NCBI RefSeq assembly: GCF_006542425.1 | Contig: NZ_VFID01000011.1 | Location: 124,001-188,000, forward strand | DNA from: Pseudoxanthomonas sp. z9 | GTDB lineage: Bacteria > Pseudomonadota > Gammaproteobacteria > Xanthomonadales > Xanthomonadaceae | Reading direction: 5' to 3' | Length of the DNA stretch: 64,000 nt | Part shown: in pieces, positions 27,791 through 41,567 of the stretch | How positions within the stretch are numbered: the stretch's first letter is position 1 | Layout of the letters: every line of letters starts with the position of its first letter | Made by a program: the position numbers and the translations under genes | Notes under the pieces: model-generated | Seen by the model: the letters and a program-made list of their open reading frames with translations, nothing else | The model's database searches: none | Told to the model about the DNA's origin: nothing

Positions 27791-28234
27791 TCAGCGCCCG
27801 AATTCCCCGGCGTCGTCGTCTTCATCCCTCAAATCGATCCGCTGGCCACCGTCCAGGGCCACCACCAGCGTCTCGTACTGCCACTCGCCAGCCTGCTTGC
27901 TCGCCTCCACGTACAGCGTGGCCGCGCCGCGGCTGCCCTTGAGCGGGATGGCGAGGTTCGCCTCGCCGGACGCGGCGCTACCGTCGATGCTGCCCTGGAC
28001 GAAATAGCCCGGCGTGATCGGTTCGCCCAGCGCCGCCACCACGGCGGCGTCGGCGCGGGCGCGTGAAAGTCCGGTCTGGTACGGCTCGGACGACTTCATC
28101 ATGCCGAACACGAAACTCATGATCGCCAGGATGAAGGCGGCGATCAGGGCCATCCCCGTCACTACCAGCGTTGGTACGAACCACTTCCAGTTGCGGCTCC
28201 ACCAGTTCGGCGGCGGGACGGGGATCTGGTTCAT
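27791..28234 (-). CDS. Coa1-like (cytochrome c oxidase assembly factor 1) family protein
   Basis: The 147-aa protein has a Pro/Trp-rich N-terminus (PPPNWWSRNWKWFVPT), one membrane helix at about residues 20-45, and a small periplasmic domain (YQTGLSRARADAAVVAALG, SGEANLAIPLKGSRGAATLYVEASK) matching the bacterial Coa1/Tim21-like family. Bacterial members are of unknown role; a function in oxidase assembly is only by family name. It lies 4 bp from the S9 peptidase gene on the same strand and may be cotranscribed with it. Confidence 0.78.
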   Translation of the reverse strand: MNQIPVPPPNWWSRNWKWFVPTLVVTGMALIAAFILAIMSFVFGMMKSSEPYQTGLSRARADAAVVAALGEPITPGYFVQGSIDGSAASGEANLAIPLKGSRGAATLYVEASKQAGEWQYETLVVALDGGQRIDLRDEDDDAGEFGR

Positions 28235-28238
28235 GTCG

Positions 28239-31192
<2,954 letters not shown>

Positions 31193-31302
31193 CGCGGGGG
31201 ACCCCGGGGCACGAAAGGACCGAGTGTAACGCCGCCCGCGGGTTGGCAGCAGGGGATCCGCCCGGTAACCTGCGCCCTTTCCCAGCACTGCATCCGACCC
31301 CC

Positions 31303-31950
31303 ATGTCGCAATCGCCCAACGCGCGCCTTGGTTTCCTGCCGAACCTGATATTCGCCTCCCGCTGGCTGCAGCTGCCGCTGTACCTGGGTCTGATCGTGGC
31401 CCAGGCGGTCTACGTGTTCCTGTTCCTGAAGGAGCTGTGGCACCTGATCCACGGCGCCAATACCCTGACCGAGCAGGGCATCATGCTGCTGGTGCTGGGC
31501 CTGATCGACGTGGTGATGATCTCCAACCTGCTGGTGATGGTGATCGTCGGCGGCTACGAGACCTTCGTGTCGCGGCTGCGCCTGCACAACCATCCGGACC
31601 AGCCGGAGTGGCTGAGCCACGTCAATGCCAGCGTGCTGAAGGTGAAGCTGGCGATGGCGATCATCGGCATCTCCTCCATCCACCTGCTCAAGACCTTCAT
31701 CGGCGCCGGCGAACTCGGCCTGCCGCTGTGCGGGTCGCAGGATCACATCAGCGCGCTCTCCACCGCCGCGACCGCGTTGAAGGCGGGCTACGACCTGGGG
31801 GCGGTGAAGTGCACCGCGGTCACATCCGTCGGCGTGATGTGGCAGACCATCATCCATGGCGCCTTCATCCTGTCGGCGATCGGCATCGCCTATACCGACA
31901 AGGTGATGAGCAGCGTTGCCCCCAAGCGCGAGCACGCCGCCGCCCACTGA
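31303..31950 (+). CDS. UPF0114 family inner-membrane protein (YqhA-like, TIGR00645)
   Basis: This 215-aa protein has four hydrophobic segments and the family text RWLQLPLYLGLIVAQAVYV, GLIDVVMISNLLVMVIVGGYETFVS and LKVKLAMAIIGISSIHLLK. UPF0114 proteins are conserved in bacteria; the function is unknown. Between the third and fourth segments an extra loop contains two cysteines (PLCGSQ and VKCTA). The gene is divergent from yfcG and ends 45 bp before uvrD. Confidence 0.92.
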   Translation: MSQSPNARLGFLPNLIFASRWLQLPLYLGLIVAQAVYVFLFLKELWHLIHGANTLTEQGIMLLVLGLIDVVMISNLLVMVIVGGYETFVSRLRLHNHPDQPEWLSHVNASVLKVKLAMAIIGISSIHLLKTFIGAGELGLPLCGSQDHISALSTAATALKAGYDLGAVKCTAVTSVGVMWQTIIHGAFILSAIGIAYTDKVMSSVAPKREHAAAH

Positions 31951-31983
31951 GCGGCGCGACGGGGTTTCCACCGTGGCGTCCTG

Positions 31984-31989
31984 TAAAAT
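31984..31989 (+). promoter_or_regulatory. -10 hexamer TAAAAT of uvrD (leaderless start)
   Basis: TAAAAT ends six bases (GCCGCG) before the GTG at 31996, placing the predicted transcription start on the start codon. There is no Shine-Dalgarno, which explains the GTG start without RBS. A -35 match is not evident. Confidence 0.5.
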
Positions 31990-31995
31990 GCCGCG

Positions 31996-34173
<2,178 letters not shown>

Positions 34174-34256
34174 CGCCCGCGGATTGATTCCGATCAAGGC
34201 ATGGCGAGGCATTCCGGCGTGTAATGGTTCCACCCCACGACGACGGAGGTATCCCC

Positions 34257-34703
34257 ATGTATCAACGCATCCTGATAGCGACCGACGGCTCCGAGCTGGC
34301 GATGAAGGGCGTGGAGCAGGGGCTGGTGCTGGCCAGCCAGCTCAAGGCGCAGGTCGCCGTGGTCACGGTCAGCGAACCCATCGTCACCGGCTTCGACGAT
34401 GCCCTGGGCTGGGGCGCGGCCAACCGTTTCTCCACCGACTACCAGAAGGCCCAGGATGAAGCGGCCCAGCGGATCTTCGAGGGCGTCACCCAGCGCGCGC
34501 AGGCACATGGGCTGGCGATCACGCCCGTGCATGTCCGCGATCGCTACGCGGCCGAAGGCGTCATCGAGGCCGCCGCCGAGCAGAAGGCGGATCTGATCGT
34601 GATGGCCTCGCATGGCCGGCGTGGCCTGGGACGCCTGCTGATCGGCAGCCAGACCCACGAAGTGCTGACCCACAGCCAAGTGCCGGTACTGGTGGTGCGC
34701 TGA
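34257..34703 (+). CDS. Universal stress protein (UspA family)
   Basis: The 148-aa protein has the Usp fold: N-terminal strand YQRILIATDGSELAMKGVEQ and the C-terminal ATP-binding loop VMASHGRRGLGRLLIGSQT, with HG, nine residues, then GS, and the final VPVLVVR strand. The first glycine of the classical G-2x-G-9x-G motif is alanine here, which is common. ACGGAGG precedes the ATG at a good distance and fixes the start. It is a single-gene unit, and its target is unknown. Confidence 0.93.
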   Translation: MYQRILIATDGSELAMKGVEQGLVLASQLKAQVAVVTVSEPIVTGFDDALGWGAANRFSTDYQKAQDEAAQRIFEGVTQRAQAHGLAITPVHVRDRYAAEGVIEAAAEQKADLIVMASHGRRGLGRLLIGSQTHEVLTHSQVPVLVVR

Positions 34704-34713
34704 TCCGCAGCGC

Positions 34714-34845
34714 GCGCGGCCTGTGGCCGCGGGCTTTCCGCCACCTCGCGACAGGGATGGGCCTTCTCTCCCCGGTCCCCGCGAAAGGAAGGCTCGCGGC
34801 CACAGGCCGCGCACATGAATTCCTTCCCCCGCCTGCGGGGGAAGG
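34714..34845. repeat. Intergenic element with an 18-bp perfect inverted repeat and a second hairpin
   Basis: GCGCGGCCTGTGGCCGCG at 34714-34731 is the exact reverse complement of 34795-34812, 63 bases apart. Directly after it CCTTCCCCCGC / GCGGGGGAAGG (34822-34845) forms an 11-bp stem, followed by GTGCCCGAAGGGCGGAAGGGGGC. The element fills most of the 250-bp gap 34704-34953 between the stress-protein gene and the DUF2782 gene. It looks like a MITE-type or REP-like repeat and may also stop transcription between convergent genes. Confidence 0.65.
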
Positions 34846-34953
34846 TGCCCGAAGGGCGGAAGGGGGCACGCGCCCGGGAGCCAAGCGGCTTTTTCCCGTC
34901 GCAGCAACAGCATCACGAACCCGTAAACCACCCTCCGCGACCGGAACCGCCAC

Positions 34954-35259
34954 TCACCAGCCGTAGATCTTCCAGTACACCGGCGACACCGGGCCTTCGC
35001 CCTTGCTCTTGTCCAGCCGGCCGTCGCCGTTCTCGTCGATCAGGTAATAGGCTGGGCCCCGCGCCGGGGTGACCTTGACCATGCGCAGCTGGCCGGCCAC
35101 GCGGTATTCCTCGATCACGTCGCCATTGGTTTCGGTGCGGACCGCGACCTGGGCATCGGCCAGATCCACGCCGGGATCGTCCTGGGCGCCGCCCATCGAC
35201 GCGCAACCTGCCAGCAGCAACACGGCAAGCGCGGCGGTTGCCAACGTCATGCGGGACAT
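34954..35259 (-). CDS. DUF2782 family lipoprotein
   Basis: The 101-aa protein has a lipoprotein signal ending LLLAGC (Cys19) and the DUF2782 core DVIEEYRVAGQLRMVKVTP, GPAYYLIDENGDGRLD. The family is small, periplasmic and of unknown role; it is regularly found beside polA in xanthomonads and relatives, as here, where it is divergent from polA with a 96-bp gap. GAGGAG lies before the ATG, and a CATAAT hexamer upstream is a possible -10. Confidence 0.87.
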   Translation of the reverse strand: MSRMTLATAALAVLLLAGCASMGGAQDDPGVDLADAQVAVRTETNGDVIEEYRVAGQLRMVKVTPARGPAYYLIDENGDGRLDKSKGEGPVSPVYWKIYGW

Positions 35260-35343
35260 CGCGGACTCCTCGGGAATGACCGGTTGGAGGATTATGCGCC
35301 AATCGCCGCCAAAGCGCCGTGACGCCGCGCCCGTGCCGGGGCG

Positions 35344-35349
35344 TAGAAT
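35344..35349 (+). promoter_or_regulatory. -10 hexamer TAGAAT of polA (leaderless start)
   Basis: TAGAAT ends six bases (CGCCGC) before the polA ATG at 35356, with no Shine-Dalgarno. The same hexamer class, six-base gap and GCCGC spacer recur at ftsE and, with small changes, at uvrD. Confidence 0.55.
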
Positions 35350-35355
35350 CGCCGC

Positions 35356-38118
35356 ATGAAACGACTAGTCCTGATCGACGGATCCAGCTATCTGTTCCGC
35401 GCATTCCACGCGTTGCCGCCCCTGACCAATGCCGCCGGCGAACCGACCGGCGCGCTGTTCGGCGTGGTCAACATGCTGCGCGCCACGCTCAAGGAAATGC
35501 CCGACTACGTGGCCTTCGTGCTGGATGCCAGCGGCCCGACCTTCCGCGACGCGCTGTATCCCGAGTACAAGGCCAACCGCCCGCCGATGCCCGAGGATCT
35601 GCGCGCGCAGGTGGAGCCGATGCGCCGCATCGTCGAGGCGCTGGGCTTCCCGCTGCTGTGCGTGGAAGGCGTGGAGGCCGACGACGTGATCGGCACGCTG
35701 GCGCTGCAGGGCGCGGCGCAGGGCATCGAGGTCACCATTTCCACCAGCGACAAGGATTTCGCCCAGCTGGTGCGGCCGGGCGTGGCACTGGTCAACACCA
35801 TGAGCGGCAGCCGGATGGATTCGGCCGAGGCGGTGATGGACAAGTTCGGCGTGCGGCCCGAGCAGATTGTCGACTTCCTCGCCCTGATGGGCGATACCGT
35901 GGACAACGTGCCCGGGGTGGAGAAGTGCGGTCCCAAGACCGCCGCCAAGTGGCTGGGCGAATACGGCACGCTCGACGCGATCATCGCCGGCGCCGACGGC
36001 ATCAAGGGCAAGATCGGCGAGAACCTGCGCGCGGCGCTGCCGCGGCTGCCGCTGAACCGCGAACTGGTCACCATCAAGACCGACGTCGCGCTGCCCGGTG
36101 GACCGGAGACGCTGGCGCTGCGCAATCGCGACGTCGGCGAACTGCGCGAGTTGTATTCGCGCTATGGCTTCAACCAGGCCTTGAAGGAGCTGGACGGCGG
36201 CGCGACCGCCGGCGCGGTCGCCGAGAAGGAACCCGGCCGCGCGCGCGGCACCGGTTTCGTCTCCGGCCCCGCAGCGGATGCCGCGCCGGTCGATGCGGCG
36301 TGGTCCGCTCCGGGCGAATACGAGACGGTGCTGAGCGAGGCCCAGCTGGAGGCGTGGATCGCCCGATTGGCGGCGGCCGACGAGTTCGCGTTCGACACCG
36401 AGACCGACAGCCTGGATGCGATGCAGGCCAATCTGGTCGGGCTGAGTTTCGCGGTGGAACCCGGCAAGGCGGCCTACCTGCCGCTGGGGCATGTCTATCC
36501 GGGCGCGCCCGCGCAACTGGATCAAACCGCCACCCTGGCCCGGCTGGCGCCGCTGTTCGCCGATCCCGGCAAGCGCAAGCTCGGCCAGCACGGCAAGTAC
36601 GATCTGCATGTGCTGCGCCGCCATGGCGTGGAGGTCGGCGGCTACGCCGACGACACCATGCTGGAGAGTTTCGTATACAACTCCGGCAGCAACCGCCACG
36701 ACATGGACAGCCTGGCCAAGCGCTTCCTCGGCTACGACACCATCAAGTACGAGCAGGTCGCGGGCAAGGGCGCCAAGCAGATCCTGTTCTCTCAGGTGGC
36801 GCTGGACGACGCCACCCGCTACGCCGCCGAGGATGCGGATGTCACCCTGCGGCTGCACCGGGTGATGGCGCCGAAGCTGGCCGCCGAGCCGGGGCTGGAA
36901 CGCGTGTACCGCGATATCGAGATGCCGCTGGTGCCGGTGCTGGCGCGCATCGAGGCCAATGGCGTGCGTATCGACGGCGATGAACTGCGCCGGCAGAGCG
37001 CGGACCTGTCCAAGCGCATGCTGGCCGCGCAGCAGAAGGCCACCGAACTGGCCGGGCGCAGCTTCAACCTGGATTCGCCCAAGCAGTTGCAGGCGCTGCT
37101 GTTCGACGAGCTCAAACTGCCGGCGGTGCTGAAGACGCCGACCGGCCAGCCCAGCACCAACGAGGAAGCGCTGGAGGCGATCGCCGACCAGCACGAGCTG
37201 CCGCGCGTGATCCTCGAGTACCGCGGGCTGGCCAAGCTGCGCAGCACCTACACGGACAAACTGCCGGAGATGGTCAATCCGGTCACCGGCCGCGTGCACA
37301 CCAGCTACCACCAGGCCGGCGCGGCCACCGGGCGGCTGTCCTCGACGGATCCCAACCTGCAGAACATCCCGATCCGCACCGAGGACGGCCGCCGTATCCG
37401 CAAGGCGTTCGTGGCGCCGCCGGGGCGCAAGCTGATCGCCTGCGACTACTCGCAGATCGAACTGCGGATCATGGCGCACCTGTCCGAGGATCCGGGCCTG
37501 GTGCGCGCGTTCGAATCGGGTGCCGACATCCACAAGGCCACCGCCGCCGAAGTGTTCGGGCGAAAGTTGGAGGACGTCGGCTCCAACGAACGCCGCGCGG
37601 CCAAGGCGATCAACTTCGGCCTGATGTATGGCATGAGCGCGTTCGGGCTGGCGCGCCAGCTCGGCATCGGTCGCGGCGAGGCGCAGGACTACATCGCGCT
37701 GTACTTCAGCCGCTATCCGGGGGTGCGCGACTTCATGGAGCGTACCCGTCAGCAGGCGCGCGAGCAGGGCTACGTGGAGACCGTGTTCGGCCGTCGGCTG
37801 TACCTGGAGTACATCAACAAGGGCACCCAGGGCCAGCGCGCCGGCGCCGAGCGCGCGGCGATCAACGCGCCGATGCAGGGCACGGCGGCCGACATCATCA
37901 AGCGCGCGATGATCGCGGTGGATGGATGGCTGGCCGACCATCGCGAACGCGCGCTGATGATCCTGCAGGTACACGACGAACTGGTGTTCGAGGCCGATGC
38001 CGATTTCGTGCCCACACTGGTGGCCGAGGCCGGCGCGCGGATGTCGGCGGCGGCGCAACTCATCGTTCCGCTGGTGGTCGACAGCGGCGTCGGCGACGAC
38101 TGGGATCAGGCCCATTGA
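35356..38118 (+). CDS. polA: DNA polymerase I
   Basis: The 920-aa enzyme has all three domains: an N-terminal 5'-3' exonuclease (LVLIDGSSYLFRAFHALPPL, YPEYKANRPPMP, GVEADDVIGTLA), a middle 3'-5' exonuclease with intact DxE (FDTETDSLDA), and a C-terminal family A polymerase (SSTDPNLQNIPIRTEDGRR, CDYSQIELRIMAHLS, RRAAKAINFGLMYGMSAFGL and MILQVHDELVFE). It fills gaps and removes RNA primers. Length is close to that of E. coli Pol I (928 aa). Downstream lies an sX13-like small RNA. Confidence 0.98.
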   Translation: MKRLVLIDGSSYLFRAFHALPPLTNAAGEPTGALFGVVNMLRATLKEMPDYVAFVLDASGPTFRDALYPEYKANRPPMPEDLRAQVEPMRRIVEALGFPLLCVEGVEADDVIGTLALQGAAQGIEVTISTSDKDFAQLVRPGVALVNTMSGSRMDSAEAVMDKFGVRPEQIVDFLALMGDTVDNVPGVEKCGPKTAAKWLGEYGTLDAIIAGADGIKGKIGENLRAALPRLPLNRELVTIKTDVALPGGPETLALRNRDVGELRELYSRYGFNQALKELDGGATAGAVAEKEPGRARGTGFVSGPAADAAPVDAAWSAPGEYETVLSEAQLEAWIARLAAADEFAFDTETDSLDAMQANLVGLSFAVEPGKAAYLPLGHVYPGAPAQLDQTATLARLAPLFADPGKRKLGQHGKYDLHVLRRHGVEVGGYADDTMLESFVYNSGSNRHDMDSLAKRFLGYDTIKYEQVAGKGAKQILFSQVALDDATRYAAEDADVTLRLHRVMAPKLAAEPGLERVYRDIEMPLVPVLARIEANGVRIDGDELRRQSADLSKRMLAAQQKATELAGRSFNLDSPKQLQALLFDELKLPAVLKTPTGQPSTNEEALEAIADQHELPRVILEYRGLAKLRSTYTDKLPEMVNPVTGRVHTSYHQAGAATGRLSSTDPNLQNIPIRTEDGRRIRKAFVAPPGRKLIACDYSQIELRIMAHLSEDPGLVRAFESGADIHKATAAEVFGRKLEDVGSNERRAAKAINFGLMYGMSAFGLARQLGIGRGEAQDYIALYFSRYPGVRDFMERTRQQAREQGYVETVFGRRLYLEYINKGTQGQRAGAERAAINAPMQGTAADIIKRAMIAVDGWLADHRERALMILQVHDELVFEADADFVPTLVAEAGARMSAAAQLIVPLVVDSGVGDDWDQAH

Positions 38119-38302
38119 GTCCGATTTGGACGTCTAAATCCGGAAACCCGTTGACAACCAGAAACTTGCGAACGTGATGTAGAAAAAGGGTGCGATTCAA
38201 TTTGTGAACTGGACAGTTCAATAAAATGAATGCGGCCTTAATCCTACGGATTCTTAACGTGAATCTTCACGAACCATCCATGTGGGAAATGGTCAGATAA
38301 CT

Positions 38303-38433
38303 CGCGACAGATGCAACGTCTGTCGCGGATCTCTCCCATCCCCTGGAGCGATCTCCCGGAACGGTGACCCCTCCCCAGGTTCCCGTTCCCCTGGCCCCGA
38401 TGACCTCCCCCTGGTCTTCGGGGCTTTTTATTT
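38303..38433 (+). ncRNA. sX13-like small RNA with C-rich hairpin loops, downstream of polA
   Basis: In the 372-bp gap between polA and the DUF421 gene lie four consecutive hairpins. First CGCGACAGA / TCTGTCGCG (38303-38327, perfect 9-bp stem). Then three stems whose loops expose C-runs: 38328-38353 (loop CATCCCCT), 38358-38389 (GGAACGG / CCGTTCC, inner CTCCCC) and the terminator 38394-38424 (inner loop TCCCCCT), ending in TTTTTATTT. Xanthomonas sX13 is an approximately 115-nt regulator of virulence genes with just such C-rich loops, and as I recall it is encoded beside polA. The 5' end is not determined here. Confidence 0.72.
38394..38433 (+). terminator. Intrinsic terminator of the sX13-like RNA
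   Basis: GCCCCGA pairs with TCGGGGC, and inside it GACC pairs with GGTC across a T-T mismatch, leaving the loop TCCCCCT. The stem is followed by TTTTTATTT. It is the strongest + strand terminator of the window and also forms the third C-rich hairpin of the RNA. Confidence 0.85.
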
Positions 38434-38490
38434 GTGCGCTCTCCATGGCCGGGCACGCTAACGTGGCGCCATCCCGAACGGAGCGCGGAC

Positions 38491-38979
38491 ATGGATTCCT
38501 TCCTGCACCAGACCTTCAACCTTTCGATGCCCTGGTGGGGCTTCGTCGTCCGCGCGGTCATCGTCTACTTCGCGCTGCTGGTGATGATTCGGGTATCCGG
38601 CAAGCGCACGATGGGACAGTTCACCTCGTTCGACATGCTGTTGGTGGTGCTGCTGGGCAATGCGGTGCAGAACGCGCTGCTGGGCGAGGACGCATCGGTG
38701 GGCGGTGGCCTGCTGCTGGCCGCCGTGCTGATGGCGGTCAATTGGCTGGTCGGATTCGTCTCCGCGCGCAGCCGGCGGGTGGAAGCGCTGGTCGAAGGTT
38801 CACCGGTGCTGCTCGCGCGTGATGGCAAGGTCTACCGCGAGGTGCTTCGCCGCGAACTGATCAGCCGGCAGGACTTCGACAAGGCGATGCGCGAGGCGGG
38901 CATCGATGCGATCGACGAGATCCATCTGGCGGTGCTGGAAACCAATGGCCACATCACGCTGGTGACGCGACACGCGTGA
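38491..38979 (+). CDS. DUF421 (YetF-like) membrane protein
   Basis: The 162-aa protein has three hydrophobic helices (residues 17-35, 48-62 and 70-90) and then a small cytoplasmic domain with the DUF421 signature VRVSGKRTMGQFTSFDMLLVV shortened at residues 33-52, GNAVQNALLG and VLLARDGKVYREVLRRELIS. YetF-type proteins are inner-membrane proteins of unknown role. The start at 38491 gives the normal N-terminus. The C-terminus (HITLVTRHA) is complete. It is followed by the 148-bp repeat array. Confidence 0.88.
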   Translation: MDSFLHQTFNLSMPWWGFVVRAVIVYFALLVMIRVSGKRTMGQFTSFDMLLVVLLGNAVQNALLGEDASVGGGLLLAAVLMAVNWLVGFVSARSRRVEALVEGSPVLLARDGKVYREVLRRELISRQDFDKAMREAGIDAIDEIHLAVLETNGHITLVTRHA

Positions 38980-39082
38980 GAGGCGACCCGGCATCCGGCT
39001 TTTGGCGAGTATCGGTCTTCATGCCAAGAGCAAATCCCTGGTCACCCGCTGCGCAGGGCGCCCGTCTCCCTTTTCGCTTTTC

Positions 39083-41461
39083 AACGGCCGAATGGCGGAT
39101 CAAGGGGGCTGTCCGATGGAGGCCGGGATTCGGGATTAGGGATTAGGCGAATCGCCCTGCTTTTACCTCCCCCTTTGCAAAAGGGGGATTGAGGGGGATT
39201 TGCTCTCGGCGCCAGGAGCAAGCGCTTCTCAACAGCCGGATGGCGGGTCAAAGGGGCTATCCGACGGAGGCCGGGATTCGGGATTAGGGATTAGGCGAAT
39301 CGCCCTGCTTTTACCTCCCCCTTTGCAAAAGGGGGATTGAGGGGGATTTGCTCTCGGCGCCAGGAGCAAGCGCTTCTCAACAGCCGGATGGCGGGTCAAA
39401 GGGGCTATCCGACGGAGGCCGGGATTCGGGATTAGGGATTAGGCGAATCGCCCTGCTTTTACCTCCCCCTTTGCAAAAGGGGGATTGAGGGGGATTTGCT
39501 CTCGGCGCCAGGAGCAAGCGCTTCTCAACAGCCGGATGGCGGGTCAAAGGGGCTATCCGACGGAGGCCGGGATTCGGGATTAGGGATTAGGCGAATCGCC
39601 CTGCTTTTACCTCCCCCTTTGCAAAAGGGGGATTGAGGGGGATTTGCTCTCGGCGCCAGGAGCAAGCGCTTCTCAACAGCCGGATGGCGGGTCAAAGGGG
39701 CTATCCGACGGAGGCCGGGATTCGGGATTAGGGATTAGGCGAATCGCCCTGCTTTTACCTCCCCCTTTGCAAAAGGGGGATTGAGGGGGATTTGCTCTCG
39801 GCGCCAGGAGCAAGCGCTTCTCAACAGCCGGATGGCGGGTCAAAGGGGCTATCCGACGGAGGCCGGGATTCGGGATTAGGGATTAGGCGAATCGCCCTGC
39901 TTTTACCTCCCCCTTTGCAAAAGGGGGATTGAGGGGGATTTGCTCTCGGCGCCAGGAGCAAGCGCTTCTCAACAGCCGGATGGCGGGTCAAAGGGGCTAT
40001 CCGACGGAGGCCGGGATTCGGGATTAGGGATTAGGCGAATCGCCCTGCTTTTACCTCCCCCTTTGCAAAAGGGGGATTGAGGGGGATTTGCTCTCGGCGC
40101 CAGGAGCAAGCGCTTCTCAACAGCCGGATGGCGGGTCAAAGGGGCTATCCGACGGAGGCCGGGATTCGGGATTAGGGATTAGGCGAATCGCCCTGCTTTT
40201 ACCTCCCCCTTTGCAAAAGGGGGATTGAGGGGGATTTGCTCTCGGCGCCAGGAGCAAGCGCTTCTCAACAGCCGGATGGCGGGTCAAAGGGGCTATCCGA
40301 CGGAGGCCGGGATTCGGGATTAGGGATTAGGCGAATCGCCCTGCTTTTACCTCCCCCTTTGCAAAAGGGGGATTGAGGGGGATTTGCTCTCGGCGCCAGG
40401 AGCAAGCGCTTCTCAACAGCCGGATGGCGGGTCAAAGGGGCTATCCGACGGAGGCCGGGATTCGGGATTAGGGATTAGGCGAATCGCCCTGCTTTTACCT
40501 CCCCCTTTGCAAAAGGGGGATTGAGGGGGATTTGCTCTCGGCGCCAGGAGCAAGCGCTTCTCAACAGCCGGATGGCGGGTCAAAGGGGCTATCCGACGGA
40601 GGCCGGGATTCGGGATTAGGGATTAGGCGAATCGCCCTGCTTTTACCTCCCCCTTTGCAAAAGGGGGATTGAGGGGGATTTGCTCTCGGCGCCAGGAGCA
40701 AGCGCTTCTCAACAGCCGGATGGCGGGTCAAAGGGGCTATCCGACGGAGGCCGGGATTCGGGATTAGGGATTAGGCGAATCGCCCTGCTTTTACCTCCCC
40801 CTTTGCAAAAGGGGGATTGAGGGGGATTTGCTCTCGGCGCCAGGAGCAAGCGCTTCTCAACAGCCGGATGGCGGGTCAAAGGGGCTATCCGACGGAGGCC
40901 GGGATTCGGGATTAGGGATTAGGCGAATCGCCCTGCTTTTACCTCCCCCTTTGCAAAAGGGGGATTGAGGGGGATTTGCTCTCGGCGCCAGGAGCAAGCG
41001 CTTCTCAACAGCCGGATGGCGGGTCAAAGGGGCTATCCGACGGAGGCCGGGATTCGGGATTAGGGATTAGGCGAATCGCCCTGCTTTTACCTCCCCCTTT
41101 GCAAAAGGGGGATTGAGGGGGATTTGCTCTCGGCGCCAGGAGCAAGCGCTTCTCAACAGCCGGATGGCGGGTCAAAGGGGCTATCCGACGGAGGCCGGGA
41201 TTCGGGATTAGGGATTAGGCGAATCGCCCTGCTTTTACCTCCCCCTTTGCAAAAGGGGGATTGAGGGGGATTTGCTCTCGGCGCCAGGAGCAAGCGCTTC
41301 TCAACAGCCGGATGGCGGGTCAAAGGGGCTATCCGACGGAGGCCGGGATTCGGGATTAGGGATTAGGCGAATCGCCCTGCTTTTACCTCCCCCTTTGCAA
41401 AAGGGGGATTGAGGGGGATTTGCTCTCGGCGCCAGGAGCAAGCGCTTCTCAACAGCCGGAT
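39083..41461. repeat. Tandem array of sixteen 148-bp units (about 2.4 kb)
   Basis: The gene-free stretch 38980-41567 is dominated by a tandem array. Fifteen units from 39231 to 41450 look identical when read by eye, each starting AACAGCCGGATGGCGGGTCA. A sixteenth, 39083-39230, differs by about six substitutions in its first 40 bases, and the last partial copy breaks off after AACAGCCGGA at 41460. Each unit holds a GATTCG / CGAATC inverted pair around GGGATTAGGGATTAGG, the hairpin CCCCCTTT-GCA-AAAGGGGG, a doubled GGGGGATT and the core GGGGGATTTGCTCTCGGCGC. At 39023-39038 lies an inverted fragment of that core. No frame is protein-like. Confidence 0.97.
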
Positions 41462-41567
41462 AACGGTCAAGGGGCTGGAAGAACGGGGGCACCGCCGGTT
41501 GGCGGATGCAAGGCACTTGAGAGGGATCTGTCATCGGGCACGGCAGCGGGCGCGCCCGACACCCGAC

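Noticed and set aside
38151..38183. TTGACA at 38151 as the -35 of the sX13-like RNA promoter
   Set aside because: No acceptable -10 follows at 16-18 nt, and the distance to the hairpins is large. The 5' end must be mapped experimentally.
38207..38220. GAACTGGACAGTTC palindrome downstream of polA as an operator
   Set aside because: It is a 14-bp dyad near a TAAAAT hexamer, but no regulator gene is adjacent and nothing ties it to a factor, so I did not list it as a feature.
39083..41461. The 148-bp array as a CRISPR locus
   Set aside because: The units are joined without variable spacers; the entire 148 bp repeats identically, and no cas genes are present.
41301..41534. Short frames running through the 148-bp array as genes
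   Set aside because: They merely translate the repeat, have no RBS and no protein-like composition.
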